This document shows positions 6,259-11,075 of a stretch of DNA of 11,075 nt, piece after piece. The position numbers and the translations under genes are program-made. Every line of letters starts with the position of its first letter. Position 1 is the stretch's first letter. The notes beneath the pieces were generated by a model that was not told the DNA's origin, did no database searches, and saw only the letters and a list, made by a program, of their open reading frames with translations. The stretch spans positions 1 through 11,075 of the forward strand of contig CACYBN010000103.1 in assembly GCA_902772675.1 (NCBI GenBank), in the 5' to 3' direction. Source of the stretch: an uncultured Erysipelotrichaceae bacterium. GTDB lineage: Bacteria; Bacillota_I; Bacilli_A; RF39; UBA660.

Positions 6259-7567
6259 TTATATTACAGTTACACAACTTAATAGATATCTTAAATATAA
6301 ATTTGATAATGATGCTAATTTAATAAGAGTGGCATTAAAGGGAGAAATATCCAATTTTAAAGCTCATAGTAGAGGACATTTATATTTTACTATTAAAGAT
6401 GAAAACTCAAGAATTAGTGCGATTATGTTTGCATCAGCTGCTAGTAAATTAAAATTTGAACCAGTTGATGGAACTAAAGTATTAATAATAGGTAAAGTAT
6501 CAGTATATGAAGCTAATGGGGGATATCAAATCTATGTAAATGATATGATTGAGGATGGAGTAGGAAATCTTTATATCGAATTTGAAAAATTAAAAAAGAA
6601 ACTAGAACAAGAAGGATTATTTGATCAATCTAAAAAGAAACCTATTCCTAAAATTCCTAAAAGAATTGGTATAATTACTGCTCCTACTGGTGCTGCAATA
6701 AGAGATATTTTATCTACTATTAAAAGAAGATGGCCTATTGCAGAAACTTTATTATTTCCTTCTCTTGTACAAGGAGAAAATGCTGCTAGTGATATAGTTA
6801 AAAATATAGAATTATCTAAAAATTATGATTTAGATGTCTTAATAGTAGGTAGAGGTGGAGGTTCTATTGAAGATTTATGGCCTTTTAATGAAGAAATAGT
6901 AGCAAGAGCTATATATTCATTAGATACTCCAGTAATAAGTGCAGTTGGACATGAAGTAGATTTTACTATATCTGATTTTGTCGCTGATTTAAGAGCTCCG
7001 ACTCCTACAGGAGCAGCAGAAATGGCTGTACCTGATATGAAGGATTTCTTTAATTATTTAAATCAAATATATATAAGACTTAATAAAAGCACTAAAAATA
7101 TAATTGAAACTAAAAGAAATGGTTTATTTAAATTAGTAGATTCTTATGTATTAAAAAATCCAATGAATATATATGAGATAAAAGAACAAAAATTTGATAA
7201 TTTATTAGAAAGACTAGAAACTAATATTAAAAATATCATTAATATAAATAAAGATAGATTAAATAGTTTAAAATCTAGTTATATTTTAAATAATCCTGAT
7301 ATTATATATAAGAATAAAAAACAAGATTATTTATTATTAAAAGATAAATTAGAATTAAATATGAATAATATTTTAAATAATAATATGAATAAATATAATG
7401 TTTTACTTAATAAATTAGAAACTCTAAATCCAGTATCTACTATTAAAAGAGGATATACTATTATTAGAAATGATAATAGAGTAATAAGTGATTCTAAAAG
7501 TCTTAAATCAGGAGATAAATTAGAAATTGAATTTAGAGATGGTAAAATCAATACAAAAGTTTTATAG
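6248..7567 (+). CDS. xseA: Exodeoxyribonuclease VII large subunit
   Basis: This is the catalytic subunit of exonuclease VII, which degrades single-stranded DNA from both ends in a complex with several XseB subunits. The 439-aa protein begins with an OB-fold (about 5-105; VALKGEISNFKAHSRGHLYF at 28-47). The catalytic domain follows with GIITAPTGAAIRDIL (141-155), VGRGGGSIEDLWPFN (200-214), SAVGHEVDFT (231-240) and DLRAPTPTGAAE (247-258). A long helical arm (about 265-400) contains a 45-residue repeat and leads to a short beta-rich tail ending GDKLEIEFRDGKINTKVL. The family is usually about 400-450 aa. GAGG at 6238-6241, inside nusB, supports the start, and the 11-base overlap suggests coupled translation. 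xseB starts 9 bases after the stop. Confidence 0.97.
   Translation: MEDNYITVTQLNRYLKYKFDNDANLIRVALKGEISNFKAHSRGHLYFTIKDENSRISAIMFASAASKLKFEPVDGTKVLIIGKVSVYEANGGYQIYVNDMIEDGVGNLYIEFEKLKKKLEQEGLFDQSKKKPIPKIPKRIGIITAPTGAAIRDILSTIKRRWPIAETLLFPSLVQGENAASDIVKNIELSKNYDLDVLIVGRGGGSIEDLWPFNEEIVARAIYSLDTPVISAVGHEVDFTISDFVADLRAPTPTGAAEMAVPDMKDFFNYLNQIYIRLNKSTKNIIETKRNGLFKLVDSYVLKNPMNIYEIKEQKFDNLLERLETNIKNIININKDRLNSLKSSYILNNPDIIYKNKKQDYLLLKDKLELNMNNILNNNMNKYNVLLNKLETLNPVSTIKRGYTIIRNDNRVISDSKSLKSGDKLEIEFRDGKINTKVL
7124..7456 (+). repeat. 45-residue repeats in the XseA helical arm
   Basis: Residues 293-337 and 338-382 of XseA align over exactly 45 residues. Both have an L-K-SY-hydrophobic-L-x-NP opening, I-Y a few residues later, and a long Leu/Asn/Lys heptad-like stretch. 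A third, truncated copy (383-403) ends NPVSTIKRGY. The known XseA structure has a coiled-coil arm that binds XseB, so these probably represent successive arm segments. Confidence 0.6.
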
Positions 7568-7576
7568 GAGGTAACT

Positions 7577-7813
7577 ATGGCAAAAGAAGAAAAGAAAGAA
7601 TTAACTTTTGAAGAAAATTTAAATAATTTAGAAACTATAGTAAAAGAATTAGAATCAGGTGAAGTTAATTTAGATGATGCTATTAATAAATTTACTGAAG
7701 CTATGAAAATAGCTAAAGTATGTGATGATAAATTAAAAAATGCTGAAGAAAATATTAATAAGATATTAAATAAAGATGGAACTATTACTGATTTTGAAGT
7801 AACTGAAGAATAG
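7577..7813 (+). CDS. xseB: Exodeoxyribonuclease VII small subunit
   Basis: This is the small non-catalytic subunit of exonuclease VII. The 78-aa, mostly helical protein has the family pattern LTFEENLNNLETIVKELESG (residues 9-28), then the short link EVNLDDAINKFTEAMKIAKV (29-48), in which two helices form the hairpin that packs on XseA. The length is typical (about 70-85 aa). AGGAGG at 7566-7571 overlaps the xseA stop and sits 5 bases before ATG. The gene is co-transcribed with xseA and ends the nusB-xseA-xseB unit. No strong terminator follows; there is only an all-AT hairpin at 7824-7840. Confidence 0.95.
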   Translation: MAKEEKKELTFEENLNNLETIVKELESGEVNLDDAINKFTEAMKIAKVCDDKLKNAEENINKILNKDGTITDFEVTEE

Positions 7814-7853
7814 TGTAAATAAAGATTAATTTTTTTAATTATAATAATACTTT

Positions 7854-7880
7854 TATGTTAAAATAATATTAGAGGTGATC
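7854..7880 (+). promoter_or_regulatory. Extended -10 promoter fused to ribosome binding site of the 103-aa gene
   Basis: TATG at 7854-7857, one base, then TAAAAT at 7859-7864 form an extended -10. Six bases later comes AGAGGTGATC (7871-7880), an almost full anti-Shine-Dalgarno match, and ATG is at 7883. The position where a -35 would fall (7836-7841) is a poor match. Confidence 0.55.
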
Positions 7881-7882
7881 TT

Positions 7883-8194
7883 ATGTTAAATAATAATTTT
7901 CAAAGTTATGGAAACGCTAATCATTTTAGAAACTCTCAACAAATTTTTAATTCTGGTAATATAGCTGGTGTTAAAGCAGCACCTGATACTGTTGCAGGAG
8001 TTAGACAAGATCCAAATAGAATAGCAGGTATGAATCAAAATCCTAGAAGAACAGAAATTGCAGGAATGAAAACTATGGAGTCTGTTGTTAATACTAATAC
8101 TGGACCTGCTAAACAAGTAATGAATAGTGATGGTTCTAACATGATTAGAAATGATATGAATGCAGGAAATAATCCATATGGAGGAACTTATTAA
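7883..8194 (+). CDS. Small Asn/Gly-rich protein with decapeptide repeats
   Basis: I do not recognise this 103-aa protein. It has no signal peptide, membrane segment or cysteine. It is rich in Asn, Gly, Ala, Met and Arg, and is probably largely disordered. The middle carries a tandem repeat of the form [IV]AG[VM]xxxPxx: IAGVKAAPDT at 27-36, VAGVRQDPNR at 37-46, IAGMNQNPRR at 47-56 and a diverged IAGMKTMES at 59-67. The N-terminus is Asn/Gln/Phe-rich and the C-terminus ends NNPYGGTY. A strong ribosome binding site, an extended -10 promoter and a strong terminator show a monocistronic, probably well-expressed gene. The conserved repeat and clean start and stop signals argue against a spurious frame. 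Role unknown; a binding scaffold or surface-associated peptide are only possibilities. Confidence 0.8.
   Translation: MLNNNFQSYGNANHFRNSQQIFNSGNIAGVKAAPDTVAGVRQDPNRIAGMNQNPRRTEIAGMKTMESVVNTNTGPAKQVMNSDGSNMIRNDMNAGNNPYGGTY
7961..8080 (+). repeat. Tandem IAG(V/M) decapeptide repeats
   Basis: These are four units starting at residues 27, 37, 47 and 59, with a period of 10, 10 and 12 residues. The first three share [IV]AG[VM] followed after three residues by Pro. The repetition is seen mainly at protein level, because codons differ between units, so it is an old repeat kept by selection rather than a recent DNA duplication. Confidence 0.7.
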
Positions 8195-8219
8195 AATACC
8201 TATTTTTAGGTATTTTTTT
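8193..8219 (+). terminator. Intrinsic terminator of the 103-aa gene
   Basis: A perfect 10-bp stem (8193-8202 with 8207-8216) has a TTTT loop and a T tract to 8219. The TAA stop (8192-8194) overlaps the 5' base of the stem. This is the most convincing terminator in the window. Confidence 0.9.
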
Positions 8220-8221
8220 AT

Positions 8222-8235
8222 TTGTAAATTTACAA
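8222..8235 (+). repeat. Perfect 14-bp palindrome, possible operator
   Basis: TTGTAAATTTACAA reads identically on both strands. It lies just after a terminator and about 43 bases upstream of the -10 of the next gene. It could be a binding site for a dimeric regulator. In DNA this AT-rich a chance palindrome is possible. Confidence 0.3.
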
Positions 8236-8274
8236 GTTATTATCTATATAAATAAAGATTTAATTACTTTTATT

Positions 8275-8283
8275 TGATATAAT
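8275..8283 (+). promoter_or_regulatory. Extended -10 promoter of the YgjV-family gene
   Basis: TG (8275-8276), one base, then consensus TATAAT (8278-8283). No good -35 is visible at 16-18 bases upstream. The predicted transcript start near 8290 gives a leader of about 36 bases that includes a small hairpin (8299-8313) before the AGAAGGTG ribosome binding site (8314-8321). Confidence 0.5.
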
Positions 8284-8325
8284 TTATTAAAATGAATAAT
8301 TGTCTTTGACGATAGAAGGTGTATT

Positions 8326-8871
8326 ATGGTTAATTACATTGCGGAAATATTAGCTTTAATAGCATTTATCTTATATGTAGCATCTTTTCAATTTAAAAAG
8401 AAATCTACAGTATTAAGATTAAATATAGCAGCTAACTCTTTCTATGCTCTTGAATATTTAATGTTAAATGCCTATGCTGGAGTTAACAATAGTATTTTTG
8501 GTATAGCAAGATCTACAATATTTAGTATATGTCATAGAAAAAAAGTTAAGTTTCCTCTATACGGAGTGTTTATATTTATATCTTTAGTAGTTATTTTTGG
8601 TATAATGACCTATACTGATATATTTAGTATAATTCCAGTAGTAATTAGTATAGGATTCTTTCTTGCTTTATATGTAGATAATATGAAATTATATAGAATA
8701 TGTGCTGCAATAGCATCATGTTTATGGATTATATATAACTATAAAGTAGGAGTAATCTTTGGAGTAGTAGATGCTGTTGTTGAACTTATATCTTCATGTG
8801 TAAGTATATATAGATTTGATATTAGAAAGAAAAAATTAAAACAATATGGATATTGGAAATTCTATAGATAA
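8326..8871 (+). CDS. YgjV-family inner membrane protein
   Basis: This 181-aa integral membrane protein resembles the YgjV family (E. coli YgjV, about 180 aa), whose function is not established. Hydrophobic segments lie at about 4-21, 30-47, 50-68, 77-94, 101-117, 122-138 and 142-162, with a basic C-terminal tail (RKKKLKQ, 167-173). Family-like features are the charged loop after the first segment (FKKKSTVLR), the LMLNAYAG turn (45-52) followed by a small-residue helix and ARST, and the CLWIIYNYKVGVIFG block (132-146), which matches the cysteine/tryptophan-asparagine-glycine pattern of YgjV. AGAAGGTG at 8314-8321 supports the ATG. The gene has its own probable promoter. No function can be read from its neighbours. 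Confidence 0.8.
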   Translation: MVNYIAEILALIAFILYVASFQFKKKSTVLRLNIAANSFYALEYLMLNAYAGVNNSIFGIARSTIFSICHRKKVKFPLYGVFIFISLVVIFGIMTYTDIFSIIPVVISIGFFLALYVDNMKLYRICAAIASCLWIIYNYKVGVIFGVVDAVVELISSCVSIYRFDIRKKKLKQYGYWKFYR

Positions 8872-9014
8872 AAGTACAAGATGACTTTAAAGGAAGAATA
8901 TATAAAGAAAGAACAGTAAATGGAGATACATCAATTACTGATGTATTACAAAGCGAAAGATATGGATTAACTTATGTTAATACTAGTAGTTTTGTTAAGC
9001 AAATAGCTATATAA
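8868..9014 (+). pseudogene. Probable 3' remnant of a gene lacking a start
   Basis: Between the YgjV-family gene and hrcA, one frame stays open for 48 codons, from just after a TAG (8865-8867) to TAA at 9012-9014. It encodes a normal-looking mixed-charge sequence (for example DDFKGRIYKERTVNGD, then SERYGLTYVNTSSFVKQIAI at the end). There is no ATG, GTG or TTG start and no ribosome binding site in this frame. The stop coincides with the base of an intrinsic terminator, as at other true gene ends in this window. It is in the -1 frame relative to the YgjV-family gene, with no slippery heptamer at the junction. I infer a truncated gene end. A chance open frame, or a tail split from the preceding gene by a frameshift, is also possible. 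Family not recognised. Confidence 0.4.
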
Positions 9015-9040
9015 GACAGGTTTAAAACACCTGTTTTTTT
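9013..9040 (+). terminator. Intrinsic terminator upstream of the hrcA operon
   Basis: AAGACAGGT (9013-9021) pairs with ACCTGTTTT (9029-9037, one G-T pair) around a 7-base loop, followed by Ts to 9040. It closes the YgjV-family/remnant region and insulates the heat-shock promoter. Confidence 0.85.
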
Positions 9041-9066
9041 ATTTTTTAGAAAAATAGCAATTACTA

Positions 9067-9094
9067 TTGACAAGTGCCAAAATGAGTATATAAT
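9067..9094 (+). promoter_or_regulatory. Consensus sigma-A promoter of hrcA-grpE-dnaK
   Basis: TTGACA (9067-9072) and TATAAT (9089-9094) are perfect consensus elements 16 bases apart. A second TATAAT (9095-9100) abuts the first but is 22 bases from the -35. Transcription should start near 9101, inside the CIRCE element. Confidence 0.9.
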
Positions 9095-9099
9095 TATAA

Positions 9100-9126
9100 T
9101 TAGCACTGGTTAATCAAAAGTGCTAG
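9100..9126 (+). promoter_or_regulatory. CIRCE operator (HrcA binding site)
   Basis: TTAGCACTG, nine bases, then AAGTGCTAG. The classical CIRCE is TTAGCACTC-N9-GAGTGCTAA. Seven of the eight core half-site bases pair, and the spacer is exactly nine. It overlaps the predicted transcript start and ends where the hrcA ribosome binding region begins. HrcA repressor bound here would block transcription of its own operon until heat stress titrates GroEL. Confidence 0.93.
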
Positions 9127-9141
9127 GATGGTGAAATAATA

Positions 9142-10140
9142 ATGCTTACTGATAGACAAAAAGAAGTATTAAAAATTATCGTATTAGAATATATAAATGA
9201 AGCTAGACCAATATCTTCTTCAGAGATTTGTGAAAGACTTAAATGTTCTAGTGCAACTATAAGAAGTGAAATGGCTTTGCTTGAAGAGAAAGGATTATTA
9301 GAAAAGACTCATACATCATCTGGTAGAGTTCCTTCAGAAAAAGGATATAGATACTATGTTGATAATTTAATGGAAATTAAAAAGATGAGTGCTGAAGATA
9401 TGCTTAAACTTCAAATAGTATTTAAAAATAGTCAAATGCAATTATCTGATATAGTAAATGAAAGTTTAAAATTAATATCAGAAATGACTAATTATACCTC
9501 TATTAAATTAGGAGTAGCTAAACATGATAATACTTTAAAAGAAATAAGTGTAGTTCCTTTAAATCAAGATAATTTAACCATCATAGTAGTAACTAATACA
9601 GGTTATGTAGAACATAAAACTGTAAATTTACCTAATGTATCAAGTGAAGATATTAAAAAGACAGTTACTTTGATAAATAATCTAATTACTGGTACTCCAA
9701 TAGATGAAGTATCAGCTAAACTAGAATATGAGATTAAACCTATTATAAGTAATTATGTATCTGAACACGAAAAACTATATAATGCTTTCTATAATGTGTT
9801 TAATAATTTTGCTGCTAATAATACTAATGTAGATATAGTAGGAAGAAATAATTTATTAAAACATAAAGAATTCAATAGTGTAGAAAAGATTAGTTCAATA
9901 TTAGAAAAGATTGATGATGATAATATGTATGATCTTATTAATAATATTGATACTGATAATAATAATATTAATATTTATATAGGTAAAGAAAATCATTTAG
10001 ATGATGATATGACTGTTATTGAAACAAATTATAAAACAGATACTGAAGAAGGTAAATTAGTTGTTATGGGTCCTAAAAGAATGGATTATGACCGTGTAGT
10101 TAGTTTATTAGAATTTATAAAAGAAAATTTAGAGAGATAA
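9142..10140 (+). CDS. hrcA: Heat-inducible transcription repressor HrcA
   Basis: HrcA is the dimeric repressor that binds CIRCE operators of chaperone operons, and GroEL assists its folding. The 332-aa protein begins with a winged-helix domain: LTDRQKEVLKIIVLEYI (2-18), the recognition region CSSATIRSEMALLEEKGLLEK (35-55), and HTSSGRVPSEKGYRYYVD (57-74), which is diagnostic for HrcA. The middle and C-terminal part (about 80-332) is the GAF-like/dimerisation region. The closing GPKRMDYDRVVSLLEFI (310-326) matches the conserved end (GP.RM.Y..v). Residues 255-300 are unusually rich in Asp and Asn. A GGATGGTGA site at 9126-9134 supports the ATG. Transcription is from a consensus promoter overlapped by a CIRCE, so it is autoregulated. 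grpE follows after 12 bases. Confidence 0.97.
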   Translation: MLTDRQKEVLKIIVLEYINEARPISSSEICERLKCSSATIRSEMALLEEKGLLEKTHTSSGRVPSEKGYRYYVDNLMEIKKMSAEDMLKLQIVFKNSQMQLSDIVNESLKLISEMTNYTSIKLGVAKHDNTLKEISVVPLNQDNLTIIVVTNTGYVEHKTVNLPNVSSEDIKKTVTLINNLITGTPIDEVSAKLEYEIKPIISNYVSEHEKLYNAFYNVFNNFAANNTNVDIVGRNNLLKHKEFNSVEKISSILEKIDDDNMYDLINNIDTDNNNINIYIGKENHLDDDMTVIETNYKTDTEEGKLVVMGPKRMDYDRVVSLLEFIKENLER

Positions 10141-10152
10141 GGAGATGAAACA

Positions 10153-10728
10153 GTGAAAAAGCAAAAAGTAAAAAATGAAGAAGTAAAAAAGGAAGAAATA
10201 CAAGCTGAAGAAATAAAAGATGAAGAAAAAGTAGAACAAGATATTGAAGAAGCTGTTCAAGATCAAGAAAGTGAAGAAGTACTTATCTTAAAAAATAATA
10301 TTGAAAATCTTGAAAATAAATTAAAGCAATCTCAAGCTGAATTAATTAATTATCGCAAAAGAAAAGATGAAGAAGTTATAAATAGACTTAAATTTGCTAA
10401 TCAAGATTTAATATTAGAACTACTTCCAGTACTTGATAATTTTGAAAGAGCATTAAAATTGAATAATTCTAAAGATGAAAGTTTAACTAAATTCTTAGAT
10501 GGATTTAAATTATCATATAATACTCTTTTAAATACATTAAAGAAATATGGAGTAGAAGAAATAGTTTCAGAAGGAGTTGAATTTGATCCTAATGTACATC
10601 AAGCTATGTTAGTAGGAGAAGATAAAACTAAACCTGATAATATAATATTAGAAGAATTAATAAAAGGATATAAACTAAATGGTAGGGTAATTAGACCTGC
10701 TAGTGTAAAAGTTAATAAATTAAATTAA
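10153..10728 (+). CDS. grpE: Nucleotide exchange factor GrpE
   Basis: GrpE dimers release ADP from DnaK and so reset its substrate-binding cycle. The 191-aa protein has an unusually charged N-terminus (residues 1-43, nearly all Lys, Glu, Asp, Gln and Val with recurring EE(V/I)K) and then a long coiled coil (about 44-90). The C-terminal beta domain carries the family signature, with GVEFDPNVHQAM at 141-152 and GYKLNGRVIRPASVKV at 172-187. LPVLDNFERAL (91-101) is also conserved. The start is GTG at 10153, 8 bases after GGAG (10141-10144). An ATG at 10145 is out of frame and soon stops. dnaK follows with a 13-base gap, so the order hrcA-grpE-dnaK is canonical. Confidence 0.96.
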   Translation: MKKQKVKNEEVKKEEIQAEEIKDEEKVEQDIEEAVQDQESEEVLILKNNIENLENKLKQSQAELINYRKRKDEEVINRLKFANQDLILELLPVLDNFERALKLNNSKDESLTKFLDGFKLSYNTLLNTLKKYGVEEIVSEGVEFDPNVHQAMLVGEDKTKPDNIILEELIKGYKLNGRVIRPASVKVNKLN

Positions 10729-10741
10729 GGAGATGTTAAAT

Positions 10742-11075
10742 ATGAGTAAAATTATAGGTATTGACTTAGGTACAACTAATAGTTGTGTATCTGTTTTAGA
10801 GGGTGGAGAAGCACATGTAATTCCAAACCCAGAAGGTAATAGAACTACACCTTCAGTAGTAGCATTTAAAAAAGGAGAAAGAATAGTTGGTGAAGCTGCT
10901 AAAAGACAAGCTTTAACTAATCCAAATACTGTATCTTCAATTAAACGTTTAATGGGTACAAGTAAAAAGACTGAATTAGAAGGAAAGAAATATACACCAG
11001 AAGAAATTTCAGCCATGATCTTATCTTATTTAAAGTCTTATGCAGAAGATTATTTAGGAGAAAAAGTTACTAAAG
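10742..11075 (+). CDS. dnaK: Chaperone DnaK (5' part, runs off the window)
   Basis: This is an Hsp70 ATP-dependent chaperone that works with DnaJ and GrpE. Only the first 111 codons are present. They contain the phosphate-1 motif IDLGTTNSCV (residues 7-16), the conserved NRTTPSVVAF (33-42) and EAAKRQALTNPNTVSSIKRLMG (51-72). The short segment GTSKKTELEGKKYTPEEISA (72-91) lacks the roughly 24-residue insertion found in Gram-negative DnaK, as expected for Bacillota. AAGGAG at 10727-10732 overlaps the grpE stop, 9 bases before ATG. The end is an artefact of the window edge. Confidence 0.98.
   Translation, partial: MSKIIGIDLGTTNSCVSVLEGGEAHVIPNPEGNRTTPSVVAFKKGERIVGEAAKRQALTNPNTVSSIKRLMGTSKKTELEGKKYTPEEISAMILSYLKSYAEDYLGEKVTK

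Noticed and set aside
7824..7840. Hairpin after xseB as terminator
   Set aside because: The six-pair stem has no Watson-Crick G-C pair (five A-T and one G-T). It is too weak to call in DNA of this composition.
7886..8116. 76-aa minus-strand frame opposite the 103-aa gene
   Set aside because: The plus-strand gene has a strong ribosome binding site, promoter, terminator and protein repeat. The minus frame has none of these.
7816..8260. 12-bp direct repeat (TAAATAAAGATT) at 7816-7827 and 8249-8260
   Set aside because: Both copies are intergenic, but distances to the next -10 differ (32 and 18 bases), and 12-mers of this AT-rich kind recur by chance.
8299..8313. Small hairpin (6-bp stem, TTT loop) before the YgjV-family ribosome binding site as a regulatory RNA
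   Set aside because: It is too short and includes a G-T pair, and no riboswitch-like architecture surrounds it.
8881..8919. Short ATG-started frame of 12 codons downstream of the YgjV-family gene
   Set aside because: It has no ribosome binding site, is very short, and overlaps the longer open remnant frame that ends at the terminator.
10720..11016. 98-aa frame on the minus strand across grpE/dnaK
   Set aside because: It is antisense to the conserved DnaK N-terminus, with no promoter or ribosome binding site.

Overview
The window is very AT-rich and gene-dense, and almost every gene lies on the + strand. The gene content fits a low-GC Bacillota lineage (Bacilli or Mollicutes-like): a circularly permuted RbgA GTPase next to rnhB, a nusB-xseA-xseB cluster, a CIRCE-controlled hrcA-grpE-dnaK operon, strong purine-rich Shine-Dalgarno sites, and extended -10 promoters. 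An uncultured gut Bacilli (RF39/Erysipelotrichales-like) genome is plausible, but that is inference. Tryptophan is encoded by TGG and no recognised gene contains an in-frame TGA, so the standard bacterial code is assumed.

Layout. Positions 1-42 hold the last codons of an upstream gene. Next comes rbgA (ribosome large-subunit GTPase) with a terminator. An unrecognised multi-pass membrane protein gene follows and overlaps rnhB (RNase HII), which is followed by priA (replication restart helicase). Between priA and nusB is an unrecognised 280-aa protein gene with its own promoter and terminator. nusB, xseA and xseB (antitermination factor and both exonuclease VII subunits) form a tight unit. A stand-alone 103-aa gene follows, encoding an Asn/Gly-rich protein with a decapeptide repeat, and then a YgjV-family inner-membrane protein gene. 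About 48 open codons without a start run up to a terminator and look like a gene remnant. The window ends with hrcA, grpE and the first 111 codons of dnaK, behind a consensus promoter overlapped by a CIRCE operator.

How the genes work together. Most are housekeeping: ribosome assembly, RNA removal from DNA, replication restart, transcription antitermination, single-strand DNA trimming and the heat-shock chaperone circuit. The less ordinary material is four unrecognised protein-coding stretches (membrane protein, 280-aa protein, decapeptide-repeat protein, remnant). There is also a recurring start-site module in which an extended -10 is followed after six bases by a GGTGAT Shine-Dalgarno and within about 10-13 more bases by ATG, implying very short leaders. 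I see no phage, transposon, CRISPR, toxin-antitoxin or recognised defence genes, and no tRNA or rRNA.
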